This document shows, piece after piece, positions 22,919-35,717 of a DNA stretch of 64,000 bases (position 1 is its first letter; the number at the start of each line of letters is the position of its first letter). Source of the DNA: Cycas panzhihuaensis. Lineage: Eukaryota > Cycadophyta. The translations under genes and the position numbers were made by a program. The notes under the pieces were generated by a model. That model worked only from the letters and a program-made list of their open reading frames with translations. It did not search any database and was not told where the DNA came from. The stretch covers positions 121,217,741 through 121,281,740 of the forward strand of contig CM041465.1 in the NCBI GenBank assembly GCA_023213395.1. Direction: 5' to 3'.

Positions 22919-23428
22919 TTAATGCCATAACTGATCTTTGGGAAGTGGCTGAGTAACAAGTGCAAGTTGTTTTTTAGAGGCTGAAGCAGAGTTACTGCAA
23001 GTGCTAATATTCTCGTGCAAAAATGTAGGTGATGATGTGGTGTCCATATTGTGAAGTCCGTGATCCTCATATCCGATTGCAATCACATTGCCATTGACAT
23101 CATTGATGAGGCATTTACTAAGGTGGCTAGCGAGCACATCTAACTTCTATTTATTAATCTAACTGATAGATAACAAATTTCTTATCATCCCAAGTACATA
23201 GAAAACATTATTTAGGTGGTGTTTAATATCTGAATTTGTTAGTGAAATGGGAGCATTGCTAATCTTGGCAATCTCAAGTACTACATTATCACTAAATTTC
23301 ACTATTTGGTTCTTCACTAACATGGTGTTTGTAAGCAAGTCTTCAGAACTAATCATATGTTGAGAGGCTTCAAAATCTATCAACCAGGATTTATCAGTGG
23401 TGTGAGCTGTAGAGGCAACATAGAACAA
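22919..23428 (-). pseudogene. H protease region
   Basis: 'SWLIDFEASQHMISSEDL' occupies the copia protease site, where families have DSGAS; here DFEAS, so the catalytic signature is altered. 'VFYVLGMIRNLLSIS' follows. A second frame (22919-23137) leads towards integrase. Confidence 0.8.
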
Positions 23429-23601
23429 ATATTAGGGATCAACTACGTGGGTTCCTTGATTTTATTCCTTCTCTGGTTGCAGTTTTGATTTGGCACATAG
23501 CCCTGATTAGTGTTTTGGGGATTCTGGTTTGGTCCTCTATTTCTTTGGAAGTTGTTGTGGCCCCTATTAGGATTGCTTCGATTTGGGAGGCAATTTTGTT
23601 C

Positions 23602-24440
23602 TTATTGTTGTTGTTGCTGGTTAGCCCTCTTTTTCTTGCATTCTAGTGTTGTGTGGATGAGTTTGCCACAATAGTGACAAGCTATTTGATTTGTTTGTTG
23701 CTGTCGTGGTTGTTGTTGGTTCAAATTCATTAAACTGAATTGTTGGTTCAGATTTGGTCTCTTTTGTCTTCCTTTGTGATGTGCAGTTAAAGTTGGGGTC
23801 GATGAGGAAGAATTCAGATCTCCAAGTCTGTTTAAGATACACTCCTTTTGCAACAGTAGTCCCTCAAAGGTGTTAAAGTCCAATGTGGCAAGTTGATTAG
23901 AGTGGGACAAGTTAGAAATAAGGGAGTTAAAATCAACGCGTAATACATTGACAATGGATGATACCGGATCACTGTTTTTAGATGGTTGACCAAGAGCGGT
24001 TAATTGGTTCCTTAATGCTTTAATTTGGATCAAATGGGCTTTGACAGATTTGGCATAAGGAATGATATATAATTAGGCCTTAAGCATGACAACTCGTGCA
24101 TTGTCTTTTCTCTTATATAGGAAGCAGATTATGTTCCATGATTTAGCAGAGGTGGTGGTTGTTTTAATATTTTGGTTAACATTTTCTTCACAAGAGATGT
24201 ATAAGAAGGAAAGTGTGACTTCATCATTTTCATTAAACACGACAAGGGCAATAGGATCAATTGGTATAGTGATAGTGGGATCATTAGGATCTTGAGTGGG
24301 CACTGGTTAAGTGTAGCACAAGAAACATAAGTCCACAATTTGTTCATTACGAGTATATTCTTGACCTGTTTCTTCCAAGCCAAGAAGTTGTCACTGCTTG
24401 ACAATTTGATGGTTTTAGTTGCAACCATCTGTAGAGCCAT
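23602..24440 (-). pseudogene. H gag
   Basis: Starts at an ATG at 24440: 'KLSSSDNFLAWKKQVKNILV', the copia Gag N-terminal pattern. After a frameshift near 24150, 23602-24033 has a UBN2-type helix-rich stretch and a CX2CX4HX4C zinc knuckle (CHYCGKLIHTTLEC), followed by a glutamine run. The zinc knuckle binds element RNA during packaging. Confidence 0.85.
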
Positions 24441-25689
24441 GATGGTTGAATGAGTGTAGGCATTGGCAATGTCCTATCTACCTAAAGAGGTTTATTAATT
24501 TGGTGTTAAAAGTCTTTTGTGTCTTCTTGCCTAATAGCCCTTGGTATTTAAGACGGTCTTGTCTAATAGCATACCTTCTCATAGGTGGTAGTTCAAGGAC
24601 TCTATATACTGGAAGGTACGTAAGAACTAGAAGTCTCTGTTGCCCCCCTGATACTGTGGATCCACCCATGCCAGATTTATTGCCTTAATAAATAGGTCCT
24701 TATCTAAGGGCACACTTAACAACTAAGGCACTCACCCTCTCCAGGTTTAGCCTAGTCTCCAAATTCCAAGTTTGAGGGTTTACACCACAGCTTACCACTC
24801 AAAACACCTGATAGTGAGTTGTCCCCTAGTTTCCTTGTCCAGGCACATACAACTCACATATGCGGGAGTGATTAATTTCAGAGGTCCTAACTGTTCCCCT
24901 TACATGACTGGTATGGTCTCAAAATTAATTTGGGAGTTATCTTTTCAATGTTTCAGGCTGAAATATGTCATTTTGCTAATTACTTTTCCTTTTTTAATTA
25001 AAAAAAAAACAACAACATTAAATAAAGTAAAAACTAATTTAAAAGACATTAAATTTTTTTGTATTTTTTAGCTTAAAAATATATTTTTTAATTAAAAAGA
25101 CAAAAATAAAAAGCTAAGGTTTTAAAGAGTTAAAAAGTATTGAAAATGAGTTAAAAAGTGATTGAAAATGTGAAAATAACTTAATTTTAATAAAAAGTGA
25201 ATATTAAAAAGAAATATTCAAAGAATATTCCAAAGTATATAACATAAAGTTATAAAACTATAGAAATATTGAAAATTAAAAAATTCGATTCGTGCATTTG
25301 AACAGAGGTGATGTTTCTGACCTTTGAGAGACGGTTTCTCTTTGTTGAAGTAATGGAACGCAAATCTGACCCTAGATCTAAAAAGAGCACGACAAGAAGA
25401 TCATTTCAAGTGGTCATGTTGTAGGGTTTTATTAGCTACAAGCAAAGAACAATCAAACATAAGGGAAAAAACGGGTGCATGGCCAATGTGGAGCAAGTAC
25501 AACTCAAAATGACAGGTTTTGATCGATTGAAGCTGCAGACAGTAGTGAAATGGGGTTGTGATGATGCTCAGAGACTAACAGAATTGATCTGGAGAGATTT
25601 TGATGGAAAAATGAGTCAAAATGAGGCTTTTTAGATTCACGACCAAAGTATGGCAGTTGTGATAGCCATACACATAAAATGGATATTTG
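24441..25689. other. Upstream region of H, no gene
   Basis: A CTGATAC motif near 24651 is a weak primer-site candidate. Bases 24960-25290 are very AT-rich. No ORF is supported, and no clear match to the H 3' LTR was found. Confidence 0.4.
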
Positions 25690-25904
25690 TGTTGGAATAT
25701 AATGTTTAATTTAAGGGTCATATATTTAATGGGGGGCAATTATTATTTTAATCAAAGATTAATTAATAGGTAGTTAGGTGGTTATGTAACAACTATTAAC
25801 AACCTTGAACCATGAGTTATATGTGTACACACTCAATATTCAATATGATATATTGGTTATATCGATTATTTGTTTCTTTATTTATCAAGTGTGTGCATCC
25901 TTCA
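25690..25904 (+). repeat. K 5' LTR (215 bp)
   Basis: TGTTGGAATA to CATCCTTCA; matches 38987-39217. Confidence 0.9.
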
Positions 25905-25907
25905 TTT

Positions 25908-25919
25908 TGGTATTAGAGC
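25908..25919 (+). promoter_or_regulatory. K primer-binding site
   Basis: TGGTATTAGAGC, three bases after the LTR; one base from the usual Met-tRNA match. Confidence 0.85.
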
Positions 25920-25936
25920 AAGTTTGAGAAGGTAGT

Positions 25937-26140
25937 CATGCTCATGTCTTTTGAAGTGGTCCTTCTCAAATATGAGACAAATGGCTAGTTTTCTGTTTGG
26001 AGGAGCGGCGCTTGTTTGGCCAGGAAATTTATGTGGCAAAGTTGAAATCTTGTCATTGGTAGTGGGTGGTATTTGAAGGCCAAGCTCGTTGAACGAGAAA
26101 GAGTTGGATTTTAAGGGGGGCAAATTTAATCGAGGTCCAT
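25937..26140 (+). pseudogene. K gag trace
   Basis: A frame with stops begins 'MSFEVVLLKYETNG', followed by a tryptophan and 'LARKF', like the very start of a copia Gag. A 'GGQI' glycine-rich scrap follows. The rest of gag is missing. Confidence 0.35.
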
Positions 26141-26339
26141 TCTATGCTCCTAACAATGGCTGAGATTCGAATGATGCAATCTAATAACCATGTAAATGAT
26201 TAAATATTTAAGTCTACATTGATGATAAGGGCACCTAATTCGTGATTCCGTGATGATTTTGCTTCCAAGAATCATATGAGAGAGCTATTTTAATGTGGGA
26301 TTATAGTCGTGGATGTAGTCCATTAGTGCTCTACTTGGT

Positions 26340-26993
26340 ATGATTGATTGTAGTCAACAGATTGACCCTTGCTTTGCAACATTCGAGGATTGTAGAAATA
26401 TATTGATGGAAGAACAAAAATATTTCCAAATATTCAATGCAGTCTTTGTTGGTTCCTTCTGGTTTTCAAGATACGAAGAGACGTATAACAATTTCATGAG
26501 TGAAAGTTTGGACCAATCCTCCAAGAGCTAGATGGCAAAATGCTTCAATGATAAAGAATTGCAATACAATGATTTAGAAGACAAGAATCCTCTAGGTACA
26601 TTTGATGACGAAATCAACGTATCAGAATTTTGTGCATTACAACCATTAGAATTGGACAGGGCGTTGTGGCTAGAGCCTGCAAGCCCTGCTACTCCAAATC
26701 CTATTATAATAGGTAAGAAAATGCTTAGTCAAGGTGGCACAGCAAAGTTAGCAACACTGGTTGCATACCCTTTTGCACTAATAAAACCCTACAGGGTTCA
26801 GGGAGATGTTCCATTGAATGACATCAACCGACGGATTCAGACTTGCCAGTCTATGTTAGGTCACAGCAAAGATGATGCCAGGTCATTATCTATATCTACG
26901 TTAGCATTCTTGAGGAAAGCTATAGTTGCCCTCACCTAGATTCATATGGAAGGTAATGGCAACATTACCATTATGAGAACTAAGGGATGATTT
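26340..26993 (+). pseudogene. XRI1: XRI1-like coding remnant captured by K
   Basis: One plus-strand frame runs from 26340 to 26993 with only two internal stops (26529-26531 and 26937-26939). The C-terminal part has a pattern I associate with plant XRI1 (X-ray induced transcript 1) proteins: 'VAYPFALIKPYRVQGD', then 'PLNDINRRIQT', and after the second stop 'NGNITIMRTKG'. The upstream part has 'SSKSMAKCFNDKEL..YNDLED', acidic, as in that family. XRI1 acts in plant DNA repair and meiosis and interacts with MND1. About 215 codons run with no intron, consistent with capture of a spliced transcript. The family call is from memory of the pattern. A stray retrocopy into K is the alternative. Confidence 0.6.
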
Positions 26994-27201
26994 TATTGTA
27001 AAGCATTACCATTATGTGCCAAGGGTCAATTTTATCGTAAAGCACAATGTCGTGGACCGTAGGATTGTTGATCAATCCATGTCACCTACAAAGAGGATCG
27101 TTTGTTTTGCTTCATAGATGTCAAAAGGTTCTTGTAGAGTTTTTGGGAGTTTGTTCTTTTTGGCTAGTATATAAAGAATCTATGCAACTTTATTTTGTTT
27201 T
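26994..27201 (+). other. K internal DNA downstream of the XRI1-like remnant
   Basis: Possibly 3' untranslated sequence of the captured transcript; no ORF. Confidence 0.3.
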
Positions 27202-27549
27202 TGTTAACATGGCAGTTGTTTGTTAAGCAACTGGTTAATGTTAATGTGGATTAACTAATCGTGATTATCGAAAAGGTGCAAGATATTCGAAGGGTCACGA
27301 CCCCCATCAGGGTGACACCTCTTGGAAGGATATTTATATCCTAGAGCCTTTGCGTATTCAATCAATTCAAGGAGTGTAATCAATGTGATCCAAAGGATCT
27401 TTTGTGGCGTGTTTTTGTCTAAAAGAGTTTCCCACATAAATCCTGTATACTGTGCATCTATATTTTGTGTATATATTTATTTGCTTGTTGTGTATGGTTA
27501 AAGATTCTATAGATAAGAACATATATGTATGAATTCATGTTCCTTAACA
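27202..27549 (+). repeat. L 5' LTR (348 bp)
   Basis: TGTTAACATGGCAG to TTCCTTAACA. TATTTATATCC near 27329 is a likely TATA region. Confidence 0.95.
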
Positions 27550-28878
27550 TGGTATCAAAGTTGTAGGGTCCTACACAACTGAAGCTAGAAGTTGGGCGGA
27601 GCGGGGAGATCATTGGTTGCTAGGTGATGCTGTCAAACCCAAGATGTGTCTTGAGGATCCATCAACTCTAACAATGTGCAGAAGCATGCACAATTATCAG
27701 TGGTGGTTGAGGTGGTGAAAATCATCAATCAACGAAGAATAAGAGTCTATTGGAGTCGAAATTCAGAAGTGAAGGCCACATTTGTGGTATGAGTTGGCTC
27801 ATTGGAGGTCATCGAAAGTTGGTTATCAATCAGTAGCAGTGATTGAAGCCAATAGAACGCATTCTAATGGTGATTCAATAGTGGTGAAGGCAGCCAAAGA
27901 ACTATACAAGTAAGTCTATCTATTTTTTGTCAAATTACCATGAAAATCGACATAAATAGAATTATTCACTGTTAAACCATATATACTTTATTTGAAGAGT
28001 GAGATTGGAGCTTGCGATGGTGTTTTTCTACTCTTTGTGAATGTGCTAGGTGGCATAGTATGCTGTAACAATGTTTGGTGAGATGACTTGGTCAATCTCT
28101 GAATAGTGGGTGACTTTGTCAGCTTAAATTCACCTGGTTTTCAGTCATACATAGTGTATACTAGTTGGAGTTGGTCTGTACGACTCTTGTTTGGAATTCT
28201 AGAATGTGCTGAGTATCTTTTACTAGCCGCAAGGCATCCATTGAAGAGATTAGGTCTGGTATGACTTGCACAAGTCATGCGGCAGCCGCACCTCCAAAAA
28301 TCAATTTGTAATGTTCGAAGGATCTCAAAGTTGTTTATTTGACATATTTTGATCCTTTGAAACATTAATTTGATATTTAACACATGTTTATTAAATATAT
28401 TTTAAAATGTGCGTTAAGTAAAGAGGCACAAGACACTTACCTTTTGGCATATTCCTTTTATAATTTGAGATTATAAAAATTACCCTTTACCATTGATTTG
28501 AGATATATTTCACATAGTGAAGCCTATTGAAGGAATTTGACGTGTTTTGAAGTGCTAGTTGAGCACATTTATTGTGAAATTTGACTTGGAAACCATGCCA
28601 TATCATTGTGTGGAGAACTCCTTGGTCTTTGGAGTACATTTTGAAGCATCCTAAGTCCTTTTTTAAAGCTTTTTGTACTTTTGAGGATGTTTTTGGAGCT
28701 TGTTATTGAAGGGCGAACAGTTGGTGAGCCGCCTAGTGCATGTACAATCATTCTTTGGGGTTCCCCTTGTGAGTGTGTCTGAGCCAGAGGAGATCACAAT
28801 GGTGCACTTTTGTCTGGAAATTCTATAGGACTATTGTCTGGTGTTTTTGACTCGTGTTAAAGCTTGTTTCTCGAGATG
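27550..28878 (+). other. L primer site and leader
   Basis: The TGGTATCAAAG primer site touches the LTR. About 1.3 kb of leader without a supported gene follows. Confidence 0.8.
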
Positions 28879-29690
28879 GAGAGTGTGATGCCGAAGGTCA
28901 TCTTCAACAACAATAATTTTAGTGAGTGGAAGGCCAACATGGAGCTGCTATTGATGGTGAATCAACTCTGGTGAATTACAAAGGTAAAGGTGGACGCAAT
29001 TCTGCTGGATTATAAAGAGCAAGAAAGATTTTAGGAGAAGTTTATGGCCGTGGGATTGTTGAAATTGTCACTGGCGGCAGACCAAAGGGCCTTGGTTCAT
29101 AATATGGAAGAACCAAATGAAATTTGAATAAAATTATATGATACTTTTGAGGAAAAAAGACAAATAGATGTTTGGCCCTGATGTTGGAGATGCTCAATTC
29201 GTGTGTAGAAGATGAGACCAACATCAATTCCTACCTGAATAAGATTACTGACTTGAGGAATAAGCTAGAAGAATTGAAGCCAAATTCAATCGATGATGCG
29301 CTATTGTTCGCGATAATAATATTGAAGTTGCCAGCTGGTTTTGCCACTTTTTAGACCATATATGGTAGAGATGAGGTGATGGAGGCAAAAGCCTTTGATG
29401 GTATTAAGAACCTTATTCCAGTAGAGAATGTCAAGCTAAAACACCATGGGATGCTTGGAGGTTCTCAATCATGTCAAGCCTTAGCCATGAAAACATAGAG
29501 AAAAGAGGTCGTTCAGGAGGAGTTCACATAGAGGTCTGGGGAAAGTTCTTAGGAGAAGAAAAAATTCAACGGTACATGTAACTACTGCAAAAAGGATGGT
29601 CACTGAGAGAAGAACTGTTGGTTCAAGAGACGTGACAAATGCAAAATAAGCCAAGATGACAAAGGGAAGAGCATTGTTGCACACTGCGTC
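28879..29690 (+). pseudogene. L gag
   Basis: The ATG at 28879 opens 'MESVMPKVIFNNNNFSEWKA' with the Gag tryptophan. Stops near 28970 and 29030 break it. 'NSIDDALLFAIIILKLPAGF' (29287-29346) and a zinc knuckle starting CNYCKKDGH (about 29576), followed by a stop and a final cysteine, complete the layout. Confidence 0.85.
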
Positions 29691-29724
29691 TAAGCATCAA
29701 CCCTATCAGCCGAGTTGAATCAAA

Positions 29725-30120
29725 GAGATTACTAGATTTTGACTCTGGAGCACAGAAGCATATCTCTTACCAGAAGCATAATATTGATATGATGAACGAA
29801 AATCATAGTGGTGCAGAAATTATCCTTGGAGATGCTCGTGTATTGCCAATGGAAGGTATCGATAAAGTTTCTTTTATAGGTGGTAATTTTACAGGGGTAT
29901 ACTACGTACCCAATATGCAATTGAATTTGCTTTTGGCTCAAGAGATCTGCAAACAAGGTATGAAGGTGGAGCTATATCATGTTAGATTCCCAATTAAGGA
30001 TCTGAAGTAGGACTTCTTTGTCATTGCTATTGGTAAGGTCTGAGATAACTTTTGGGTGTTTGAGAAGTTTCAATCTCATAAGAAGTCTTATGAAAACTAA
30101 GACACCTTAATTATAGGAGC
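29725..30120 (+). pseudogene. L protease region
   Basis: 'LLDFDSGAQKHISYQKH' holds the DSGA catalytic signature near 29738. The 'VYYVPNMQLNLLLAQEICKQ' stretch follows. A stop lies at about 30008. Confidence 0.85.
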
Positions 30121-31270
30121 ATCGCACTGTTAAAGAGGTTGAAGATGGTGGAAGGATTACCTTTCGTAGCATGGTCAGACGGTGTTTGTGAAGGGTGCAT
30201 GTATGGAAAGCATCGCCGCTATTCTTTTGCTTGGGATAATACCTGGAGAGCCAAGGAGAAGCTTAAGCTTGTGCATACAGATATAATGGGTCCACTTCTA
30301 AACTCCTCAATATCAGGAGCTCGTTACACCCTAGTGTTTGTAGATGATTACACTAGGAAGGCATGGGCATATTTTCTGAAGAAAAAGTTAGATGTGTTTG
30401 ATCGCTTCTATGAATGGAAAGTAATAGTTGAGAATGGAAGTGAGAAGAAGATTAAGTCATTAAGAAGTAATAATGGCAAGGAGTACGACAATCATGCATT
30501 CAATCAATTCTATCGTAATCATGGTATAAAGTGGCAATTTACAGTCCCATATACCCCACGATAAAACGGAGTTGCTGAAAGAAAGAACCACACCATGATG
30601 GAGATGGCAACGTGTATGGTGTACTCTAAAAACTTGCCACTAATATTTTGGGCAGAGGCAGTGGCGATTGCTATTTATATTTTGAACCGAGTATCCACTT
30701 AAGCAGTTCATAGCATGACTCTCAAAGAAAAATGGACTGGTTAGAAACCTGTTATTAGTCATTTGAAAACTTTTAGGTGCATAAGATATGCACACATCCC
30801 AAATGACACTTGCAAGAAGTTGGATCAGAAAAGTATGAAGTGTATTTTTGTCGAAATTGTGATCAAAATAAAGCTTATAGACTGTGGGATCTGCAAGGAA
30901 AAAAGATTGTGACGAATCAGGATGTAAAATTCGACGAGTCATCGACATATCATGTTGAAAAATCATCAGAAGAGTCTTTTTACCCTCCACTATTTGCATT
31001 CTTAGATTCAAGCAAAGAGGACGATGAGCTAGTTGCGAGAACACATGCGGAAGTTGGGTCGAGTGGGTCAAGTAATAGTGAGGAGCCGCCATGTGAAGAA
31101 GCACCTCTAGCAACGGGTCCTTCTATACCACTATGGTCAAGGAAAACATTTGAAAATTCTGGAGTGGTGATGCATACCCTTGTTGATGAGAGAAGAAAAA
31201 GAAGTCAGCATGCCAATCGAACTCTGCTGGTAGACACCAACAACTCTAGTGATCCTGATTCATATGATTG
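30121..31270 (+). pseudogene. L integrase
   Basis: 'CEGCMYGKHRRYSF' is the zinc-domain end, and 'HTDIMGPL' and 'FVDDYTRKAW' mark the core. 'RSNNGKEY' replaces the usual SDNGGEY, so the second catalytic aspartate is changed to asparagine. A stop near 30562 precedes 'NGVAERKNHTMMEMA'. The tail (30810-31271) is an acidic linker to RT. Confidence 0.85.
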
Positions 31271-31289
31271 AAGCCTGAGGTGATCCACG

Positions 31290-32110
31290 ATGGAGGAGGA
31301 GTATGGTTCGCTCAGGAAGAATGACGCATGGGATTTGGTTCCGCTCCCTCTGACAAAGGACCTTGTTGGATGCAAGTGGGTCTATAAGAGCAAGTTCCGC
31401 TTTGATGGAGAGTTGGACAAGTATAAGGCCAGGCTTGTTGCTTAAGGGTTCAAACAAAAAGAAGGAATTGATTATGAGGAGACGTTTGCACTAGTCTCTA
31501 AGATAACAACGGTCTAATTGATCGTTTCGTTAGCAACTGCTTACGGTTAGGAGTTACACTAGATGGACGTTAAGTTTGCGTTTCTTAGTGGAGATCTAAA
31601 GGAGGAGATATATATGTCGCAGCCTCCAGGATCCATTAAGGAAGGCCAGGAGCATCTTGTATGTTAGTTGGAGTAATCACTCTATGGCCTGAAACAAGCA
31701 CCCCATGCTTGGTATGAGAAGATGGATGCCAAGTTAAAAGCTAAAGGTTTCACAGTTTTTGATCTCGACACGAATTTGTATGTGAAAAGGAGAGGGACTT
31801 CAATAGTTGCTATTTTGGTGTATGTAAATGATTTAATCATTGGGGGGAAATGTAATAAGACTATTGTAGATGTCAAGTCCAATCTGGGAGCTTCTTTTGA
31901 CATGACAGGCCTCGAGAGACTTCACTACTTCTTGCGCATTCAAATCAGGCAGATGGACAATCAGATTGTGTTGTTGCAGTCATAGTACATGAATAACCTA
32001 TTGGAGAAGCTTGGGATGTAGAATTGCAAATCGGTTGCAACACCATGTGTTAAGGGTGCAAGATTGCAGAAGGATATAGCCAAACCCTCTATAGATGGAA
32101 CAAATTATCG
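31290..32110 (+). pseudogene. L reverse transcriptase
   Basis: 'NDAWDLVPLPLTKDLVGCKW', 'MDVKFAFLSGDLKEEIYM' and 'YGLKQAPHAWYEKM' are in order. 'VYVNDLIIGG' is the catalytic box, with YVDD changed to YVND, which removes a metal-binding aspartate. Stops occur near 31443 and 31664. Confidence 0.85.
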
Positions 32111-32800
32111 CTAATTGGTAAAAAGTCTAATCTACTTGATTCATACCAGACTAGATATTGCCTATGTTGTTGGATTGGTTTCCTGCTATATGCAGAATTC
32201 TCAGCAGCCACATTGGGTTGTCGCGAAGCAGATTCTGAAGTACTTGAAGGGGACAATCAATCTTGGCCTCGAATACCATCGAGGTAAGAATATAAGGTTG
32301 TATGGCTACATTGATGCTAATTGGGGAGGAGACTCTGATAATTGGAAGTCCACTGTTAGATATGTCTTTGGTGTCGGTAATGGATTTATTTCGTGGAAGT
32401 CGAAGAAGCAACAAATAGTGGTGCTATCTTCTACAAAGGTTGAATATCAAGGATTGAGTGCTAGTACAAAGGAAGCTGTATGATTAAAAGGTCTCTTGGA
32501 AGTTCTTGGAGTTTCAATTGGATATTCAATTATTTTCATCGATAATCAAAGTACCATTCTCTTGTCAAAGAATCCAGAGTTTCATGTGTGTACGAATCAT
32601 ATCGAGATTCAACACCACTACATCCATGAACAGATCAATTTAAAGAATCTGTAGGTCGACTATTGTTCCAGTGAATATCAGCTTGCGAATGTCTTCACCA
32701 AGCCACTTACTAAAGATCAATTCACAAGGATGCGTATCGGAATAGGACTCTCAGATGTTATCCTTGAGGGGGGATGTATCAACAAGGATAAAGAAGTAGC
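32111..32800 (+). pseudogene. L RNase H
   Basis: 'SLIYLIHTRLDIAYVVGLVS', 'YLKGTINLGLEYHRGKN', 'YIDANWGGDSDNWKST' and 'VVLSSTKVEYQGLSAS' are in copia order. The tail to 'VFTKPLTKDQFTRMRIGIGL' lies near 32690-32750. Confidence 0.85.
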
Positions 32801-32873
32801 AGGATAGTCCCAGCCTTTGTTATAACACAACTGTTGCAGGTTGCAGATTCCCCACATTCACATTAAGAGGGGA

Positions 32874-33220
32874 TGTTAATATGGCAGTTGTTTGTCAAGC
32901 CACTGGTTAATATTAATGTGGTTTAACTAATCGTGATTATCAAAAAGGTGTGAGATATTCAGAGGGTCACAACCCTTGTTGGGTGACACCTCTTGGAAGG
33001 ATGTTTATATCCTAGAGCCCTTGTGTATTCAATCAATTCAATGAGTGTAATTAATGCAATCCAAAGAATTTTTTGTGGTGGATTTTTTCCTGAAAGGGTT
33101 TTTCATGTAAATCTTGTGTATTGTGCATCTATATTCTGTGTATATATTTGTTTGCTTGCTCTGTATGGTTAAAGATTCTATAGATAGGAATATATATGTA
33201 TGAATTTATGTTTCCTAACA
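32874..33220 (+). repeat. L 3' LTR (347 bp)
   Basis: TGTTAATATGGCAG to TTTCCTAACA; matches 27202-27549. Confidence 0.95.
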
Positions 33221-33336
33221 GTTTTATTTTAATGTTAGATCTCAGTTTCTAATGGTGTATTTAGATGGTCAGATATTGGAGGCTCCTTATTGAATGAGGT
33301 GAATATTTGGAGTTGCTTACTTTTGTCTATGTAACG

Positions 33337-33498
33337 ATAGGTCAATTGGAGCTAAGAAAGAAATCTTAGGTTAAACATCATGGTTTCTCAGTAGTAATCC
33401 TCAAACAAGGCAAAGATTAATGGTTCAAGCTAAATCAAGGGATACTAAGCTTCTTTTCGAGGAAATAAATGGAGGACTAAAATTTAGAGAGGTTAAGG
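33337..33498 (+). pseudogene. Unidentified captured reading frame in K, first part
   Basis: One plus-strand frame with a single stop near 33373 encodes a lysine-rich, cellular-type protein piece ('RLMVQAKSRDTKLLFEEING', then 'GLKFREVK'). It runs up to the edge of element C. Removing C and one target-site copy keeps the frame open into 37856. It is not a retroelement domain. I do not recognise the family. Confidence 0.55.
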
Positions 33499-33847
33499 TG
33501 TTATGAAGTTACTCCTTATGCATATCGAAAAGATGTAGAAACAACAAAAAATAGTAGAAGTAAAGAGCCGAAAACATGGAGAGGATTCTCCATGTATTGA
33601 ATACCAAAAATGAAGTACAAAGTGTCTTTATATAGTACAGTCAAGACCTTCACAGTGTGACCAACCTCATGAGGAGAAAATATCTTTATACTAAAACTGA
33701 CTTCAATGATATAATAAATATTTACACCATAACATAATTCATTCTGGTCGACTTACATATACTACGATAGATACCTTTTGAGATTGTATTTATTGATGTC
33801 TTTAATTCCAGAGTTTGTCCTCACTTAGATGTGCATTATTCTTAACA
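33499..33847 (-). repeat. C 3' LTR (349 bp)
   Basis: Downstream LTR of the minus-strand element; matches 37503-37850 with scattered substitutions. Confidence 0.95.
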
Positions 33848-35183
33848 TCCTCCCTTAATGCACATTTTAATGCTTTGTCTTGATTTTTGGAAGTTCTGCT
33901 GCTATTTTGAATTTGCAATGTTTGATCTTATAAATCTTTTTCAAGATGATATCTGAAACATGATCTTCATCTAGACCTCCAACTTGTCTTGTTGCTCTAG
34001 ATTTGTAGGGCTTGAACTTGTAGACTTGATCTTTAACTTGTCTTCTTTGTTGTATCAATTCTGGAATGAAGTGCTTGGCTTTGCCATGCTTGATTATGCT
34101 TTTCTATGCATTTGGATTCTTCATCACCTGTATAGTATTCTGGATCGTCGTAGGTTCAATTTTACTTGAGCACGGATCTTGCAATACCTTCTTCATTTTG
34201 GAAAATTCTACTTCAATTTCTTTGAACTTTGGTTCAGTTGGATTAGATTGAACCATATCATGGTCTCCATCTTGAACTGAAAAAACAACCTTCCTTTTCC
34301 TTGAATGATTTTCGGTCTTGTTGCTTTGAGATAGATACATCATTTGTCGACTTCCTTTTCTAAACTATCCAACTTGGTTTACACCTAAGTAGGTGATTAA
34401 GGAAGAACAATATTTCCAAAATCTGTTGGCAGTCTTAATTCCTTTGATTACCGCTCTCCCATCATTAGCACTATTACCAACATGCTCATCAAAGGATCTT
34501 TCTTCACATATCTTCTCATTAATAGTCTCACCAACAATCTATTTATCAAAGATATTCCACATACTTCAACATGTTTTTGGCATATTTTAACAATATCAAC
34601 TTTACAATTTTGTTGTGCCAAGTCGATTGAAGTCTCCTTGTTTGATCCTTTTGCAATATAAGCTCCTTTTTCCAGATCATGAAGCAATAAAGTGTCTCAT
34701 TGGCCAATTGAGGATGTATCGCTCTTGATGAGAGGCTATAGGTATCTTTGAAATTGCTTTGGAATTCTTGTGGAAAGAATGCATGTAGACATGCATGCAA
34801 TATTTGGATGCAGTTCGTTGGAATCGTGAAGAGAGTTTATAAATACATGCTTTGATTTCAGCATTGTGCTGAAGGAGTAGAGTACGATGGAAATCCTCTT
34901 CACTAAAAATATCCCTAGGAGAAAGCATAGTCGCAATTGACATAATTAAAGCTTGACATATAATTGAAGAAAAACCAACATCTTTGTTCTACTCAATACA
35001 AATTCTTTGTACAACATCATCATCCAGATTTTCACTTCTCCTCCTCAAGCTAGCTGTTGAGGTTGAGGCTTGATCAAAAACTTCATTATTTGCCATATCA
35101 CATTCCGTTGTTCCAAATGTAACCATGTTGTTTTCAAAAACATTCTCTACTACTCTTGTAGAGTATGCTAAGATGACTTGAAT
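33848..35183 (-). other. C 3' internal region with short ORFs
   Basis: Minus-strand ORFs at 34104-34343, 34448-34687 and 34677-34943 are lysine-rich or hydrophobic and match nothing I know. They may be pieces of one decayed C-terminal frame. The last codons before the polypurine tract end in a basic tail 'ELPKIKTKH' (33867-33896). Confidence 0.4.
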
Positions 35184-35700
35184 CTAGTTAATAATGAAAA
35201 ATTCTTTCATGCTTAATGAGAACATGAGAAATCTTGTGTATATATAATCAATTTTAAGACTTGACAATAATTGCAGTCTAACAAAAAGCCTTTTAACTGA
35301 AATTTTGACTACAATATCTATTTTCAATAAAATAGCTCTATGATTACATTGTATTTTGAATGGAACATGAGATAAGTCTGCTACAACATCTCCAGGTTCA
35401 TCATTTTTCTCTGAATGACCAAATACCATCAAATCTCTACGGTCATCCATTCTTCTTGAAAATGAAACTTTTTCATCAAAACAAGATTCATTTGTTGGAG
35501 TAGATTTACGTACCTCTACAACATCAACTTCTTTTGATGATTCATTCTCACCATAGGTCTGATTATTTTCTTTTTCCTTCTTAGCTTTTCTTTTTAGCTT
35601 CTTCTTTTGATTCTTAGTCAAGTTATTGCATACATTCTATTCTTTCTTTGAAGTAGTTAATTTAGTGATTTTCTTTGTATCACAAATTTGTCATCCTCTT
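35184..35700 (-). pseudogene. C second ORF with KKKLKRK basic run
   Basis: Open from 35621 to 35184 (145 codons). It begins 'MTKNQKKKLKRKAKKEKENN', then an acidic serine-rich part, then 'FKIQCNHRAILLKIDIVVKI', a basic/hydrophobic C-terminus. The first 20 residues align with the start of B's second ORF. No pol motif. It could be a nuclear-targeting or RNA-binding Gag extension, or a cellular gene piece. Confidence 0.55.
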
Positions 35701-35717
35701 TTCTTTCTTTGATCTTC

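Larger units (their letters stand above)
27202..33220 (+). mobile_element. Ty1/copia element L, complete but dead
   Basis: LTRs 27202-27549 and 32874-33220 are bounded by identical target duplications GTTTT (27197-27201 and 33221-33225). Primer site 27550-27560 and polypurine tract AAGAGGGGA (32865-32873) are in place. Gag, protease, integrase, RT and RNase H are all recognisable, each with stops. L sits inside K. Confidence 0.95.
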